From Alkalihalobacterium elongatum (GTDB lineage Bacteria; Bacillota; Bacilli; Bacillales; Bacillaceae_F): a stretch of 52,946 bases of DNA. Both the position numbers and the translations under genes were made by a program. The notes beneath the pieces are model-generated. The model was not told where the DNA came from. It did not search any database and was given only the letters and a program-made list of their open reading frames with translations. Positions 7,651 to 16,813 of this stretch are shown here, piece by piece. The stretch's first letter is position 1, and each line of letters opens with the position of its first letter. The stretch is from NCBI RefSeq assembly GCF_019024285.1, contig NZ_WMKZ01000031.1:1-52946 (forward strand), in the 5' to 3' direction.

Positions 7651-7785
7651 AAAAAGCCCGAGAAGATATTAACAATTAATATCCTCCCGGGCTTTTGTCC
7701 CTCCGTGAACACAGCTAAGCTGTGCGTTTTCTCTTGGACCAGACCAGTAGTAGCTGCGGAACCCTAGAAAACCTCTTGATTTAAT
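7651..7785 (-). promoter_or_regulatory. Guanidine-I (ykkC-type) riboswitch with terminator platform
   Basis: Read on the minus strand the leader contains CTAGGGTTCCG, then CTGGTCCAAGAG, an ACACAGCTTAGCTGTG-type stem, ACGGAGGG and finally GGGACAAAAGCCCGGGAG. This is the conserved core order of the ykkC class I RNA that binds guanidinium. The final AAAAGCCCGGGAG arm pairs with CTTCTCGGGCTTTTT (7651-7694) to form an intrinsic terminator. Ligand binding to the aptamer would sequester part of that arm and allow read-through into ykkCD. Confidence 0.93.
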
Positions 7786-7999
7786 TAATTGTTATCTTAA
7801 CGTAGGATTGCTCTTTTGTAAAGTAGATGAAATATCCAGCGGTTGGATATAAAGCTTCAATTTTTTAAATATTAAGGTTTTTTTTTTGATAATTTTTCAG
7901 CGTGTATTCGTGATGTGTCCTTTAAATTGTATATGTCATTAACTTGAAAGGTAATACTAAAATACAAAAACTGTATGTTTAATACAGTAGGAGGATAAA

Positions 8000-8311
8000 A
8001 TGCCACGTAAAACTAAACCTCTTGAAGAGGATACAGAAGAAGTAGTTTCAAATGAAGATGAGAAGATAGATGAAGTTGATAATCTTACTCGCTTGTTAGC
8101 GGCAGTATTGAACTATCTGTCAGATGATGAAGTTGAGGAAATTGATATAGAATACTTGTTTAATCATACAGAAGGTTTAAAAGACTGGTGGGAACAATAT
8201 CGTGAAAGTAACAGAAAAGTTATTGAGGAAGACATCAAGAATTCTCTTAGTGAACTATCGTTGAAGGAACTTGAAAGCATTCATGAAAGAATAAAAGAAA
8301 AAGATAAGTGA
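8000..8311 (+). CDS. Uncharacterised acidic protein
   Basis: 103 aa with an Asp/Glu-rich N-terminal third, then a helical region with LTRLLAAVLNYLSDDEVEE and GLKDWWEQYRESNRK, and a Lys-rich end. No signal peptide, membrane segment, Cys or known motif. TAGGAGG lies 7 bp before the ATG, a strong site, so it is a real gene. It is monocistronic. Function not recognised. Confidence 0.75.
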   Translation: MPRKTKPLEEDTEEVVSNEDEKIDEVDNLTRLLAAVLNYLSDDEVEEIDIEYLFNHTEGLKDWWEQYRESNRKVIEEDIKNSLSELSLKELESIHERIKEKDK

Positions 8312-8524
8312 TCTTTGACTGTGTAACTTATTATCAGGGTATGAAAGAGTGTTGTGTAGTAGCGTTTTGATGCGCAGCGTATACCCTAGTTTTAGTTTAG
8401 AGTGTATATGTATGGATTTGATTTTGGGGAAGAGCCGTGCTGTTCCAGTAGAAGTAGTACGAATTACATAGGGTAGTCTAGATATGGTAAAATAATGAAA
8501 AAAAGCAAATAGGAGTGTTACAAT

Positions 8525-9166
8525 ATGTCGATGAGTTGCATGTCCATTCAAGTAGGAAAGCCTAAGACTGTTAGTCATAACGGTAAAGATCTATTGACGG
8601 GGATTTATAAAACCAAAGTTCAAGGTTCTGTATTTATTGGAAAACTAAATGTCGAAGGCGATGGACAAGCCGATCTGAAAAATCATGGTGGAAAAGATAA
8701 GGCCGTTTGTGTCTATCCTTATGAGCATTATGAATACTGGCAGGAAAGTCTTAATCGAGAGTTGACTAATGGTGCATTTGGGGAGAATTTAACTGTCAGT
8801 GGAATGTTAGAAAAAGATGTATGTATTGGGGATACGTATAAGGTTGGAGATGTTGTTGTTCAAGTCAGTCAACCGCGTCAACCTTGCTTCAAATTGGCGA
8901 AGAGAAATGAGGTAGATGATCTAGTTGTTCGAGTACAAGATACGGGGTTTACTGGATACTATTTTCGTGTGTTAGAAGAAGGCTTTGTTGAAGAAGATGA
9001 TACGATAGAATTAATAGAACGGCATCCAAATCAAGTTAGTATTGAGTTTGCAAATACAATAATGTTTAAAGAAAAGGATAATCTTGAAGGAATAATGGCA
9101 ATTCTAGCGGTGGAAGAGCTTTCCGAAAGCTGGAGAGATACATTGCAAAAACGCTTAAATTCATAA
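8525..9166 (+). CDS. MOSC-domain protein (YiiM/YflK type)
   Basis: 213 aa. MOSC domains, named from the C-terminal domain of Moco sulfurase, bind molybdenum cofactor or carry sulfur. Here the domain runs about residues 20-165, with DGQADLKNHGGKDKAVCVYP near the start and the conserved Cys in VSQPRQPCFKLAKR, the position of the sulfur- or Mo-binding Cys. A short helical tail follows. In E. coli YiiM acts on N-hydroxylated purines with Moco. The start follows AGGAGTGTTACAAT. Proximity to the Moco cluster is suggestive only. Confidence 0.88.
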   Translation: MSMSCMSIQVGKPKTVSHNGKDLLTGIYKTKVQGSVFIGKLNVEGDGQADLKNHGGKDKAVCVYPYEHYEYWQESLNRELTNGAFGENLTVSGMLEKDVCIGDTYKVGDVVVQVSQPRQPCFKLAKRNEVDDLVVRVQDTGFTGYYFRVLEEGFVEEDDTIELIERHPNQVSIEFANTIMFKEKDNLEGIMAILAVEELSESWRDTLQKRLNS

Positions 9167-9437
9167 AAAATTCTAAGGGAACGGGATGAGTTTCATGTAT
9201 GTGGTTCTTTTTTGTGATACTACTTGATTAATTTGGTATAAATTTTGGCCTTATTTATAAAACTTTTAGTTCTAAAAGGCTTGTGGGGAACTATTTTTTC
9301 ATTTTCTAATAAAAAGTAGTTTGATTTATACGAAAGCAGGGTAATGTTATATTACGTTATAAAACAGTAAAGACGATAACTTCCTAGATCCACCTATAAA
9401 TAAATCAATAGTGAATTAGGAATGGGAGGTAAGAGTA

Positions 9438-9542
9438 GTGTTATTTAAAGTACGAGAATGGAGACGCTTATCGAAAAAAGAACAATTACTAATATTGTAT
9501 GGGCTTGTTTCTTTAAACGGAAAGAGAAAGCAAGAAGCTTAA
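9438..9542 (+). CDS. Candidate small basic protein
   Basis: 34 aa with GTG start: MLFKVREWRRLSKKEQLL, then a hydrophobic patch LILYGLVSLNG and a basic tail. GGGAGGTAAGAGTA upstream is an excellent ribosome site at correct spacing, and a strong terminator follows 28 bp after the stop. It could be a peripheral membrane peptide. No homologue recognised. Confidence 0.5.
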   Translation: MLFKVREWRRLSKKEQLLILYGLVSLNGKRKQEA

Positions 9543-9569
9543 AAAATCCATGATACACATAGAAGCTCT

Positions 9570-9608
9570 AAAAAGAGGTTGACCTAATAAATAGATCAAC
9601 CTCTTTTT
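9570..9608. terminator. Bidirectional terminator
   Basis: Perfect 13-bp stem AAAAAGAGGTTGA / TCAACCTCTTTTT with a 13-nt loop, between the small ORF ending at 9542 and the convergent gene ending at 9619. Confidence 0.88.
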
Positions 9609-9618
9609 ACGTTGTTCG

Positions 9619-9849
9619 TTATTGCTGAATAAGCATATTTAACTTTTCATTTCGTTCCTGTTGTTCCTCTTTTGATGCAAGATCGTATTTCTTTAATAAG
9701 TGAAATAATTCATTGAGTTGAGCTTGAGTAAGAGGTTTAGCTAAAAATTGTTCAGTAGCCTCGCTAAGCTCAGTAGGTAAAAATGCTTTTTGATCTGCTA
9801 ATTTCTTTTGCACATCCTCCAATGGATGATCCAATTTGCATGAACTCAT
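9619..9849 (-). CDS. Uncharacterised small helical protein downstream of moaA
   Basis: 76 aa, starting MSSCKLDHPLEDVQKK, hydrophilic and helical, with LNELFHLLKKYDLASKEEQ in the second half. The start is the ATG at 9849 because GAAGGAG is 8 bp upstream; a GTG 9 bp further up would overlap that site. It follows moaA in the same direction, separated by a degenerate GGTGCC repeat. It has a single Cys near the N-terminus. Function unknown. Confidence 0.75.
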   Translation of the reverse strand: MSSCKLDHPLEDVQKKLADQKAFLPTELSEATEQFLAKPLTQAQLNELFHLLKKYDLASKEEQQERNEKLNMLIQQ

Positions 9850-9872
9850 AATATTCACTCCTTCTTTAGGAT

Positions 9873-9920
9873 GGTGCCAGGCACCTTTAGTACTTTACAG
9901 TAATAGTAGTGCCTGACACC
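9873..9920. repeat. GGTGCCAGGCACC element, degenerate copy 2
   Basis: GGTGCCAGGCACCTTTAG on the left and GTGCCTGACACC on the right, with mismatches in the outer arm. It lies between moaA and the small gene 9619-9849 on the same strand, so it may reduce read-through or stabilise the moaA mRNA end. Confidence 0.75.
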
Positions 9921-9925
9921 ACTTA

Positions 9926-10945
9926 TTAACCACCGATGTGGGACATTTCGATTTTTTTTCGCTTGTGTTTTAGTTGGCTACGGTCAACGGAATATTGGTC
10001 TTTGCGACCTTGCCAAATTTCTTTTATGTGTTTCAACACTTCTTCGTCAGAGAATGGAGACCGAACAATATCCCTTAAGTCGTGGCCACTCGAAGAAAAC
10101 AGGCATGTGTAAAGCTTTCCTTCTGCTGATATGCGAGCGCGGTTACAGCTTTTACAAAATGCATCTGTGACCGATGAAATAACGCCAATCTCATCTGTTG
10201 AACCAACATAGCGATACCGGGTTGCTACTTCGCCGACATAGTTAGGCTCCATTGGTTCAAGTGGCATTACTTCATTAATATCTTCAATAATTTGTTTTTT
10301 TGAATAGACGTCATCAAGACGCCACTCATTTGTGTTGCCGACATCCATGAATTCAATAAACCTTAGAATGTGGCCTTGTTCCCGGAAAAATTTAGCCATG
10401 GGAACAACTTCTTTTTCGTTCATACCACGCTTAACGACCATATTAACTTTAACCTTTAGTCCTGCTTCTTTTGCAGATTCAATTCCATCAAGGACAGCTT
10501 TCACTGAAACACCTCGACCATTAATTTTACCGAATAATTCGTCGTTTAACGAGTCTAAACTAATAGAAACTCTCGCTAATCCAGCCTTTTTTAAAGCTTC
10601 TGCATATTTGGGTAGCAGTACACCGTTCGTTGTCATTGCAATGTCATCGACGCCATCAATTGTATTAATTTTTTCAATAAGTTGAGGAAGGTCTTTGCGC
10701 ATTAAAGGTTCTCCACCAGTGATCCTAATTTTCTTTACGCCAAGAGAGATCACGAATAGTCTAGTTAACCGTTCAATTTCCTCAAAAGATAAAATTTCAT
10801 GCCGTTCTAAAAATGGATAGTCGGGTCCAAACAGTTCGGCAGGCATGCAATACGTACAGCGAAAGTTACATTTATCTGTCACTGAAATCCGTAAATCTCG
10901 CAATGGCCGTTTTAATTGGTCATAGACACTTTGGCTTTTACTCAC
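9926..10945 (-). CDS. moaA: GTP 3',8-cyclase MoaA (copy 1)
   Basis: 339 aa radical SAM enzyme that, with MoaC, turns GTP into cyclic pyranopterin monophosphate, the first step of molybdenum cofactor synthesis. The N-terminal cluster motif is C26-x3-C30-x2-C33 in [10 protein letters not shown], followed by [12 protein letters not shown]. The C-terminal second 4Fe-4S motif is in [19 protein letters not shown], and the protein ends in GG (SHIGG) as typical MoaA does. A diverged second copy is at 32666. It is transcribed away from fdhD with 230 bp between them. Confidence 0.95.
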   Translation of the reverse strand: MSKSQSVYDQLKRPLRDLRISVTDKCNFRCTYCMPAELFGPDYPFLERHEILSFEEIERLTRLFVISLGVKKIRITGGEPLMRKDLPQLIEKINTIDGVDDIAMTTNGVLLPKYAEALKKAGLARVSISLDSLNDELFGKINGRGVSVKAVLDGIESAKEAGLKVKVNMVVKRGMNEKEVVPMAKFFREQGHILRFIEFMDVGNTNEWRLDDVYSKKQIIEDINEVMPLEPMEPNYVGEVATRYRYVGSTDEIGVISSVTDAFCKSCNRARISAEGKLYTCLFSSSGHDLRDIVRSPFSDEEVLKHIKEIWQGRKDQYSVDRSQLKHKRKKIEMSHIGG

Positions 10946-11177
10946 GATAGCAGCCTCCTCTACAAATAAATGAAAGTAATAAAATAGATTAACTCTACTT
11001 TTAATAAATAAAATGTCTTATTTGAGCCAAGTACATAAGATAAGTTTATACGTTGAGTAGCTAAATTTTATATAATATAGTATAGGTTGTCAGAGATGTC
11101 TGCTTCTAACGTATTAGCATAAAGTCGCTTGACCTATTATACGTAATCCTGAAAAGGAAAACAATTTGCACCCTTTC

Positions 11178-11972
11178 TTACGCTTCTTCAACGATCCGAT
11201 GATGGTGTGAGTAGACGTTAAAAGAATTGCCACGGATAAAACCAACGGCTGTTATATTTAAATCTTGTGCAAGTTTAATTGCTAAATCAGTTGGAGCAGA
11301 TTTTGAAAGGATTATACCGACACCAATCTTTGCGGCTTTTGTTAATACTTCTGAAGAAATTCTCCCACTAAAAACAAGGATTTTATCCCGCACTGGAATT
11401 CGATTTATTAAACAGTGCCCAAAAAGTTTATCGAGTGCATTATGACGTCCGATATCTGACCGATCGACAATAATGTCATTAGGATCACAAATAGCAGCGT
11501 TATGAACACCGCCTGTTGATTGGAAGACAACACTGTTCTGTTGCATTTTTCTCATCAGATTTAAGCATTGTTTACCTGTAATTGTAGTAGTAGACGTCGA
11601 AGTTTTCGCTGTTCTAACATCATTATGAAAATAAAACTGTCTACTCTTTCCACAGCACGAGCCGATAAACCGCTTTGAATAATATTGTTGACTTGTTATT
11701 TGATTTGCATGCAAATCAACGTAAGCAAAGCCTTTACTTACATCGATGTTCATATTTTTTACATCGTCTTTTGTACGAATTAAACCTTCAGAGGCTAGAA
11801 ATCCTATTACCATTTCATCAAAATGAGCGGGGCTACATACCATCGTTGCAAATTCTTCATTATTAACATAAATCGTCAACGGATATTCACTAACGATTTC
11901 GTCTTCTGTATGGTTGAGTCGGCCGTTTTCGTATTTAACGATTGGCCATTGTGTACTCATTTGTCCGTCCAT
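11178..11972 (-). CDS. fdhD: FdhD, formate dehydrogenase sulfurtransferase
   Basis: 264 aa. FdhD passes sulfur from a cysteine desulfurase to the Mo-bis-MGD cofactor of formate dehydrogenase, which is needed for activity. Visible features: CSPAHFDEMVIGFLASEGLI near residue 50, the paired Cys in FIGSCCGKSRQF (the CxxC-equivalent loop), STGGVHNAAI and the DIGRHNALDKL block. The start is placed at the ATG with GGGGTGG 6 bp upstream, although an in-frame TTG lies 15 bp further up. It is divergent from the formate transporter and dehydrogenase genes. Confidence 0.93.
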   Translation of the reverse strand: MDGQMSTQWPIVKYENGRLNHTEDEIVSEYPLTIYVNNEEFATMVCSPAHFDEMVIGFLASEGLIRTKDDVKNMNIDVSKGFAYVDLHANQITSQQYYSKRFIGSCCGKSRQFYFHNDVRTAKTSTSTTTITGKQCLNLMRKMQQNSVVFQSTGGVHNAAICDPNDIIVDRSDIGRHNALDKLFGHCLINRIPVRDKILVFSGRISSEVLTKAAKIGVGIILSKSAPTDLAIKLAQDLNITAVGFIRGNSFNVYSHHHRIVEEA

Positions 11973-11987
11973 AACGTTCCACCCCAA

Positions 11988-12387
11988 GTCAGTTTCTTAA
12001 TTACTAAACAATATAAACACATTCTTATCTATTAGACAAGTTAAATGTATTACCATTTTTCTATGAAAATGTCATCAGTTTACTATTAAGTTTTTTTGAT
12101 AATTATTATAAAAAGTGTTGAAAATATAAAGGAATCGGGTTATATTATAACTGTTCAAAAATCTGTAACATTTAAGGTCCGAGATAGCGACCCTGTCATC
12201 GATTTAAATGTTTACAAGATAAACGCGAATTATGTTGGTCATAAAGTAGAGTTCCTGCTTGCTACTAACCGTCGCTGTATACTTACTATGGTTGAAATGT
12301 TTGTGTGTGAAAACGTTTTCGATCAAAACGTAAGGTACAAGCGTCGGTTTTATTTTTGTCCAAAATAGATGAGAGAACGAAAGGAAG
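11988..12387. promoter_or_regulatory. Divergent fdhD / OFA transporter control region
   Basis: About 400 bp with no credible gene; a 90-codon ORF on the plus strand lacks a ribosome site and looks random. The region holds a near-perfect cre sequence at 12308 but no FNR box, unlike the respiratory genes further right. Confidence 0.55.
12308..12321 (+). promoter_or_regulatory. cre-like site (CcpA operator)
   Basis: TGAAAACGTTTTCG contains the perfect palindrome GAAAACGTTTTC and matches the cre consensus TGWAARCGYTTWCA at all but the last base. It is 67 bp before the ATG of the OFA transporter, a position where CcpA could repress. This suggests carbon catabolite control of formate uptake and oxidation. 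Confidence 0.6.
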
Positions 12388-13659
12388 ATGAAAGTGGGAA
12401 AGACAAAAAATCGTTGGTTAATCGCTTTAGCCGCGGTAGGAATACATATTTCTATCGGTTCGGTTTATGCGTGGAGTGTATTCACAAATCCGCTACAAGA
12501 ACAATTCGGATGGAGTTTAAGCGCAATTTCTTTAACATTTAGTATTGCTATTTTATTTTTAGGATTATCAGCAGCATTTATGGGACACTTCGTAGAAAAG
12601 CATGGACCTCGTAAATCTGGCCTTGTTTCGGCAACATTCTTTGGAATTGGTTTAATCGGTGCCGGATTAGCGATTAATATGGAAAGTTTAACAATGTTTT
12701 ATATAACGTATGGAGCTTTAGGTGGTATTGGATTAGGTGTCGGGTATATTACACCAGTTTCAACTCTCGTAAAATGGTTCCCTGATCGTCGGGGTCTTGC
12801 AACAGGTCTTGCAATTATGGGATTTGGATTTGCAGCGATGATTGCCAGTCCGATCATGGCAAACTTAATTGGATCAGTTGGTATAGCGAATACGTTCTTT
12901 GTTTTAGGAGCTGTTTATTTCGTCATTATGACGGCTTCAGCCTTGTATCTTGAGCGCCCGCCAGAAGGCTGGATGCCAGAAGGATTTAAACAACAAGTCG
13001 CTTCAGGTGCTAAAAAGCCAGCAGCTGACTTATCACAGTTGACTGCAAACGAAGCAATTAAAACAAAACGCTTCTACTATTTATGGGTTATGTTATTTAT
13101 CAATGTAACATGTGGTATCGCAGTTCTTTCTGTCGCATCTCCAATGGCACAAGAAATTGCGGGTCTATCAGCGGCAGCGGCAGCAACAATGGTAGGTTTA
13201 ATGGGATTATTTAATGGGATCGGCCGTCTCGGTTGGGCATCGATTTCTGATTACATTGGAAGACCAAATGTTTACACAGCATTCTTCGCTATTCAAATCG
13301 TAACATTCTTATTATTACCGAGTATTACACATGCAATTTTATTCCAAGTTGTACTATTTTTAATCTTAACTTGTTATGGTGGTGGGTTTGCTTCTATACC
13401 TGCTTATATTGGTGATCTTTTTGGAACAAAGCAGCTTGGAGCCATCCACGGATACATTTTAACAGCATGGGCTGCTGCTGGACTAGCTGGTCCGATCATT
13501 GCATCTTATGTACGTGAAACGACAAATAGTTATGCAGGAACACTATATATCTTTGCAGCGATGTTTGTTGCAGCATTAGCTGTATCTTTAATTATTCGTC
13601 TTGATATTAAGAGACTGAGAGAACAACAAAACAGAGCTGAAAACAAGCTGGCGAGTTGA
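12388..13659 (+). CDS. OFA-family MFS transporter, probably formate/oxalate or pyruvate type
   Basis: 423 aa with 12 predicted TM helices. The first helix region AAVGIHISIGSVYAWSVF and the block GLGVGYITPVSTLVKWFPDRRG are signatures of the oxalate:formate antiporter (OFA) family, as is GGGFASIPAYIGDLFGTKQLGA. AAAGGAAG precedes the ATG. It heads a run with a DUF2294 gene and the formate dehydrogenase, so formate is the natural substrate guess. Family members also move oxalate or pyruvate, and the sequence alone does not decide. Confidence 0.88.
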   Translation: MKVGKTKNRWLIALAAVGIHISIGSVYAWSVFTNPLQEQFGWSLSAISLTFSIAILFLGLSAAFMGHFVEKHGPRKSGLVSATFFGIGLIGAGLAINMESLTMFYITYGALGGIGLGVGYITPVSTLVKWFPDRRGLATGLAIMGFGFAAMIASPIMANLIGSVGIANTFFVLGAVYFVIMTASALYLERPPEGWMPEGFKQQVASGAKKPAADLSQLTANEAIKTKRFYYLWVMLFINVTCGIAVLSVASPMAQEIAGLSAAAAATMVGLMGLFNGIGRLGWASISDYIGRPNVYTAFFAIQIVTFLLLPSITHAILFQVVLFLILTCYGGGFASIPAYIGDLFGTKQLGAIHGYILTAWAAAGLAGPIIASYVRETTNSYAGTLYIFAAMFVAALAVSLIIRLDIKRLREQQNRAENKLAS

Positions 13660-13715
13660 CAATTAAAGTTCAGAAGACTACTCTTTTAGTAGAACAATTA
13701 AAAGGGTTGACGTTA

Positions 13716-14084
13716 ATGAACAAATATGAAGCTGAATTTAGTAATTTAGTACGTTCTTTTCGAAAAAAACATATGGGGAAAGGCCCTAGCAAAATCAATA
13801 CAAAGTTTTGTAAAAACTGGGCGATTTGCGAGATGGAAGGAAACCTTTCTCCAATTGAAAAATTTATTGCAACAGCGGACGAAGGCAAGCAAATGCTACG
13901 TGCTGCTAGAACAGAGATGGTCAAAGAAATGTATCGTAAAAACCCGCCTGCTGAGATGGAAGAGTTTCTACAATGTAATTTTGTCGAACTCTTTGTTGAT
14001 ATTAATATTGAAAAAGATTTAGGCATGTCCATCTTTGTATTTGATGAAGATATAGAAGAAAAATTTTGTAAACCGAATAGCTAG
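13716..14084 (+). CDS. DUF2294 protein
   Basis: 122 aa, MNKYEAEFSNLVRSFRKKH, then GKGPSKINTKFCKNWAICEMEGNLSP split across the domain core, and a C-terminal FVELFVDINIEKDLGMSIFVF. These are the hallmarks of DUF2294, a small family found beside formate dehydrogenase genes in Bacillus, for example in the yrh cluster as I recall. The start is taken at the ATG with AAAAGGG 9 bp upstream, which matches the family start; the frame stays open upstream into the transporter gene end. Biochemical role unknown; probably a formate dehydrogenase accessory. Confidence 0.88.
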   Translation: MNKYEAEFSNLVRSFRKKHMGKGPSKINTKFCKNWAICEMEGNLSPIEKFIATADEGKQMLRAARTEMVKEMYRKNPPAEMEEFLQCNFVELFVDINIEKDLGMSIFVFDEDIEEKFCKPNS

Positions 14085-14118
14085 GTTTGGTACTTAGCAG
14101 CGATCCTGCAGAAGACTC

Positions 14119-14170
14119 AACCACCGACTTACCATTTCATCAAAGAAATAGGAATTTCGGTGGTTTTTTA
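14119..14170 (+). terminator. Terminator after the OFA-DUF2294 pair
   Basis: Perfect 9-bp stem AACCACCGA / TCGGTGGTT with a 29-nt loop and a T-tract. It separates the two-gene unit from fdhF, which therefore needs its own promoter or read-through. Confidence 0.75.
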
Positions 14171-14239
14171 TTTCTAAAATACTGACAATTTAAATAAGTA
14201 ATAAATAACAGGTTATGTGAGAATTAAGGAGTGTTAATT

Positions 14240-16597
14240 ATGGGAAAAACAAAACATCCAGGACCTATGAAGAAAGCAAAAATGCCAGATCCAAGTCTTT
14301 GGGTAAGTCCAGTTCCTTTTGGATTAGGTAAAATAAAACCAAAACATATTAGAGATTCAATCAAAGTTGCTTGGGATAATAAAGATAACTTAGGTTATGC
14401 CTCTAGAATTATTTCAAAAGGAGTTTGTGATGGCTGTGCCCTTGGAGTGGCTGGGTTATATGACCAAACTTTAACGGGGCCTCATCTTTGTACTACACGT
14501 CTAAACGTTCTACGATTAAATACAATGCCAGCTATCAAAGAAGAAATTTTACACGCTGATATTGATGAATTAAAAAAATACGACAGCACGGAACTTCGTA
14601 AGTTAGGCAGAATTCCATATCCATTAATCCGAAGAAAAGGAGAGAGAAAGTTTTCACGCTTAACTTGGGATGACGCTATGGATATGATTGCGGGCAAGAT
14701 GAAAAAATTAAATCCGAAACAGTATGCGTTCTATTTAACTTCACGTGGTATTACTAATGAGTCGTATTATGTAGCGGGTAAAGTAGCGCGTTTCTTAGGA
14801 GCAAATAATATTGATAATGCATCACGTATATGTCACTCACCGAGTAAAACGGCTTTAAAGCGTTCGATTGGAGTAGGAGCATCTACTGTAAACTATCAAG
14901 ATTGGATTGGGACAGATGTTCTTTTATTCTGGGGAAGTGTAGCATCTAACGCTTCACCTGTATCTTCTAAATATATGTTAGAAGCGAAGAAAAGAGGAAC
15001 GAAGATTATTGTAATCAATCCATATCGAGAGCCAGCGATGGAAAATTACTGGATTCCTTCGAATGTAGAATCAGCACTTTTTGGAACGAAACTTGCTGAT
15101 GATTTCTATCAAGTCAACATCGGTGGAGATATTGCGTTCATGCATGGTATTATGAAGCATTGGTTCGAGATGGAAGAAACAGCACACGGTTCTGCAATTA
15201 ACCATGAGTTTGTTGAAAAGCACGTGAATGGTTATGAAGAGTTAAAAGCAAATGTTGTAGCACAAAACTGGGATGAAATCGTTAAGTCTTCTGGTATTTC
15301 AAAAGAGAGAATTATAGAATTAGCTGAGTTACTTGCAAAAAGTAAGAATGCAGTATTTGCTTGGGCACTCGGTTTAACAATGCATTCGTTTGCAACAGAT
15401 AACATTTCACAAGTAGCTAACCTTGCATTATTACGTGGGTACTTAGGGCGAAAACATGCTGGTTTAATGCCATTCCGTGGTCACTCTAGTGTACAAGGTA
15501 GTGGCGAAATGGGAGCTGATCCATTCGTATTACCTGGTGGAGATTTTTACGGTGAAAATATTGAACGTATCGAAAAGCTATGGGGCTTTACACTTCCGAA
15601 ATGGCAAGGGGACACGGTTGGTATCACACTTGAAAATATCGTTCTCCCAGAAGGTCACGAACGAAAAGTAAGGTTATATTACATGTCTGGTGGTAACTTC
15701 TTAGAGACAATGCCTGATCCTCATTTTGTTGAGAAAGCTTTATCAGAGCTCGAAATCCGTGTCCACCAAGATATTATCTTAAATACTTCAACGCTTATAG
15801 ATGCTAAAGAAGCTGTTATCGTATTACCTGCAAAAACACGTTATGAGCAAGAAGGTGGCGGGACTTCAACATCTACAGAGCGAATGGTATACTTCTCTCC
15901 TGAAATTGAAGGAAACAAAAATAGAATTGAAGAAGCACGTACAGAGTGGAAGATTTATATTGATCTAGCTAAACGTGTAAACCCGATGATGGCCCATTTA
16001 GTAGATTTTAAAGATGCTGATGATGTTCGTGCTGAAATTGCAAAAGCAAACCCAAGTTATGAAGGGGTACAGCATCTGAAAAAACAAGGTGATGTGTTCC
16101 AATGGGGTGGCGCTTGGTTATGTGAAGATGGAATTTGTCCTACTCCAGATGGAAAAGGAAATTTAATCCCTGTCGAAATCCCTGATCTTGGTATGAAAAA
16201 AGGCCAATATTTGTTAACGACTCGCCGTGGAAAACAGTTCAACTCAATGGTATATAGCACAAAAGATTCATTTAATAATGCGGAAAGATACGATGTATTA
16301 ATGAATGCTGAAGATGCAAAAGAATTACGAGTTACTGAAGGTGAAGGTGTTGTCGTTTATAACGGATTCGGGGTATTCCAAGGAAGAGCTAAATTCGTAG
16401 ATATCGCTCGTGGAAACGTTGAAGTTCACTTCCCTGAAGGAAACTTCTTACTTCCAAGAGGACGTTATGAAAAATACGCTCGTATTCCTGATTACAACAT
16501 CGCTGTCTCTGTTGAAAAAGCAGACCGCTTTAATGCTCGAAAAGATCGTAAATATTTAGAGAAGCCGATCGAAGACTTAGAAACTACTGTCGGTTAA
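14240..16597 (+). CDS. FdhF/YdeP-family molybdopterin formate dehydrogenase
   Basis: 785 aa molybdopterin-bis-MGD oxidoreductase. N-terminal cysteines C63, C66 (GVCDGCALGV) and C84 (HLCTTRLN) are laid out as in the FdhF/YdeP family, not as the usual four-Cys motif. The key active-site block ASRICHSPSKTALKRSIG carries Cys198-His199 where E. coli FdhH has Sec140-His141, so it is a cysteine-type formate dehydrogenase homologue. The C-terminal MopB-binding domain starts near TTRRGKQFNSM. No electron-transfer subunit is adjacent. Start: AAGGAG lies 8 bp before the ATG at 14240. Formate oxidation is likely but family members of other specificity exist. Confidence 0.87.
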   Translation: MGKTKHPGPMKKAKMPDPSLWVSPVPFGLGKIKPKHIRDSIKVAWDNKDNLGYASRIISKGVCDGCALGVAGLYDQTLTGPHLCTTRLNVLRLNTMPAIKEEILHADIDELKKYDSTELRKLGRIPYPLIRRKGERKFSRLTWDDAMDMIAGKMKKLNPKQYAFYLTSRGITNESYYVAGKVARFLGANNIDNASRICHSPSKTALKRSIGVGASTVNYQDWIGTDVLLFWGSVASNASPVSSKYMLEAKKRGTKIIVINPYREPAMENYWIPSNVESALFGTKLADDFYQVNIGGDIAFMHGIMKHWFEMEETAHGSAINHEFVEKHVNGYEELKANVVAQNWDEIVKSSGISKERIIELAELLAKSKNAVFAWALGLTMHSFATDNISQVANLALLRGYLGRKHAGLMPFRGHSSVQGSGEMGADPFVLPGGDFYGENIERIEKLWGFTLPKWQGDTVGITLENIVLPEGHERKVRLYYMSGGNFLETMPDPHFVEKALSELEIRVHQDIILNTSTLIDAKEAVIVLPAKTRYEQEGGGTSTSTERMVYFSPEIEGNKNRIEEARTEWKIYIDLAKRVNPMMAHLVDFKDADDVRAEIAKANPSYEGVQHLKKQGDVFQWGGAWLCEDGICPTPDGKGNLIPVEIPDLGMKKGQYLLTTRRGKQFNSMVYSTKDSFNNAERYDVLMNAEDAKELRVTEGEGVVVYNGFGVFQGRAKFVDIARGNVEVHFPEGNFLLPRGRYEKYARIPDYNIAVSVEKADRFNARKDRKYLEKPIEDLETTVG

Positions 16598-16610
16598 TAT
16601 AATAAAAGAA

Positions 16611-16645
16611 AGAGATTTAGCTGCTGTGCTAAATCTCTTTTTTTA
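16611..16645 (+). terminator. Terminator of fdhF
   Basis: Perfect 11-bp stem AGAGATTTAGC / GCTAAATCTCT with a 6-nt loop and a seven-T tail. Confidence 0.92.
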
Positions 16646-16813
16646 GGTGTGTACTTAGGGTAATCCTATTCTAGTACTAAGCGAGAGGCACGCATAGTCA
16701 AGATTGTTAGAAAAAGCAAGAAGTTATCCCGAACTTCAAGACGGGAGTGAAAAAGTAACAGCCCAGACTTAAAACATCTTTACTTCAGCAAATAAAATGC
16801 TCTCTCTTCTATT

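Noticed and set aside
12096-12368. 90-codon plus-strand ORF between fdhD and the OFA transporter
   Set aside because: No ribosome site, unlikely composition, and it covers the cre site and promoter region.
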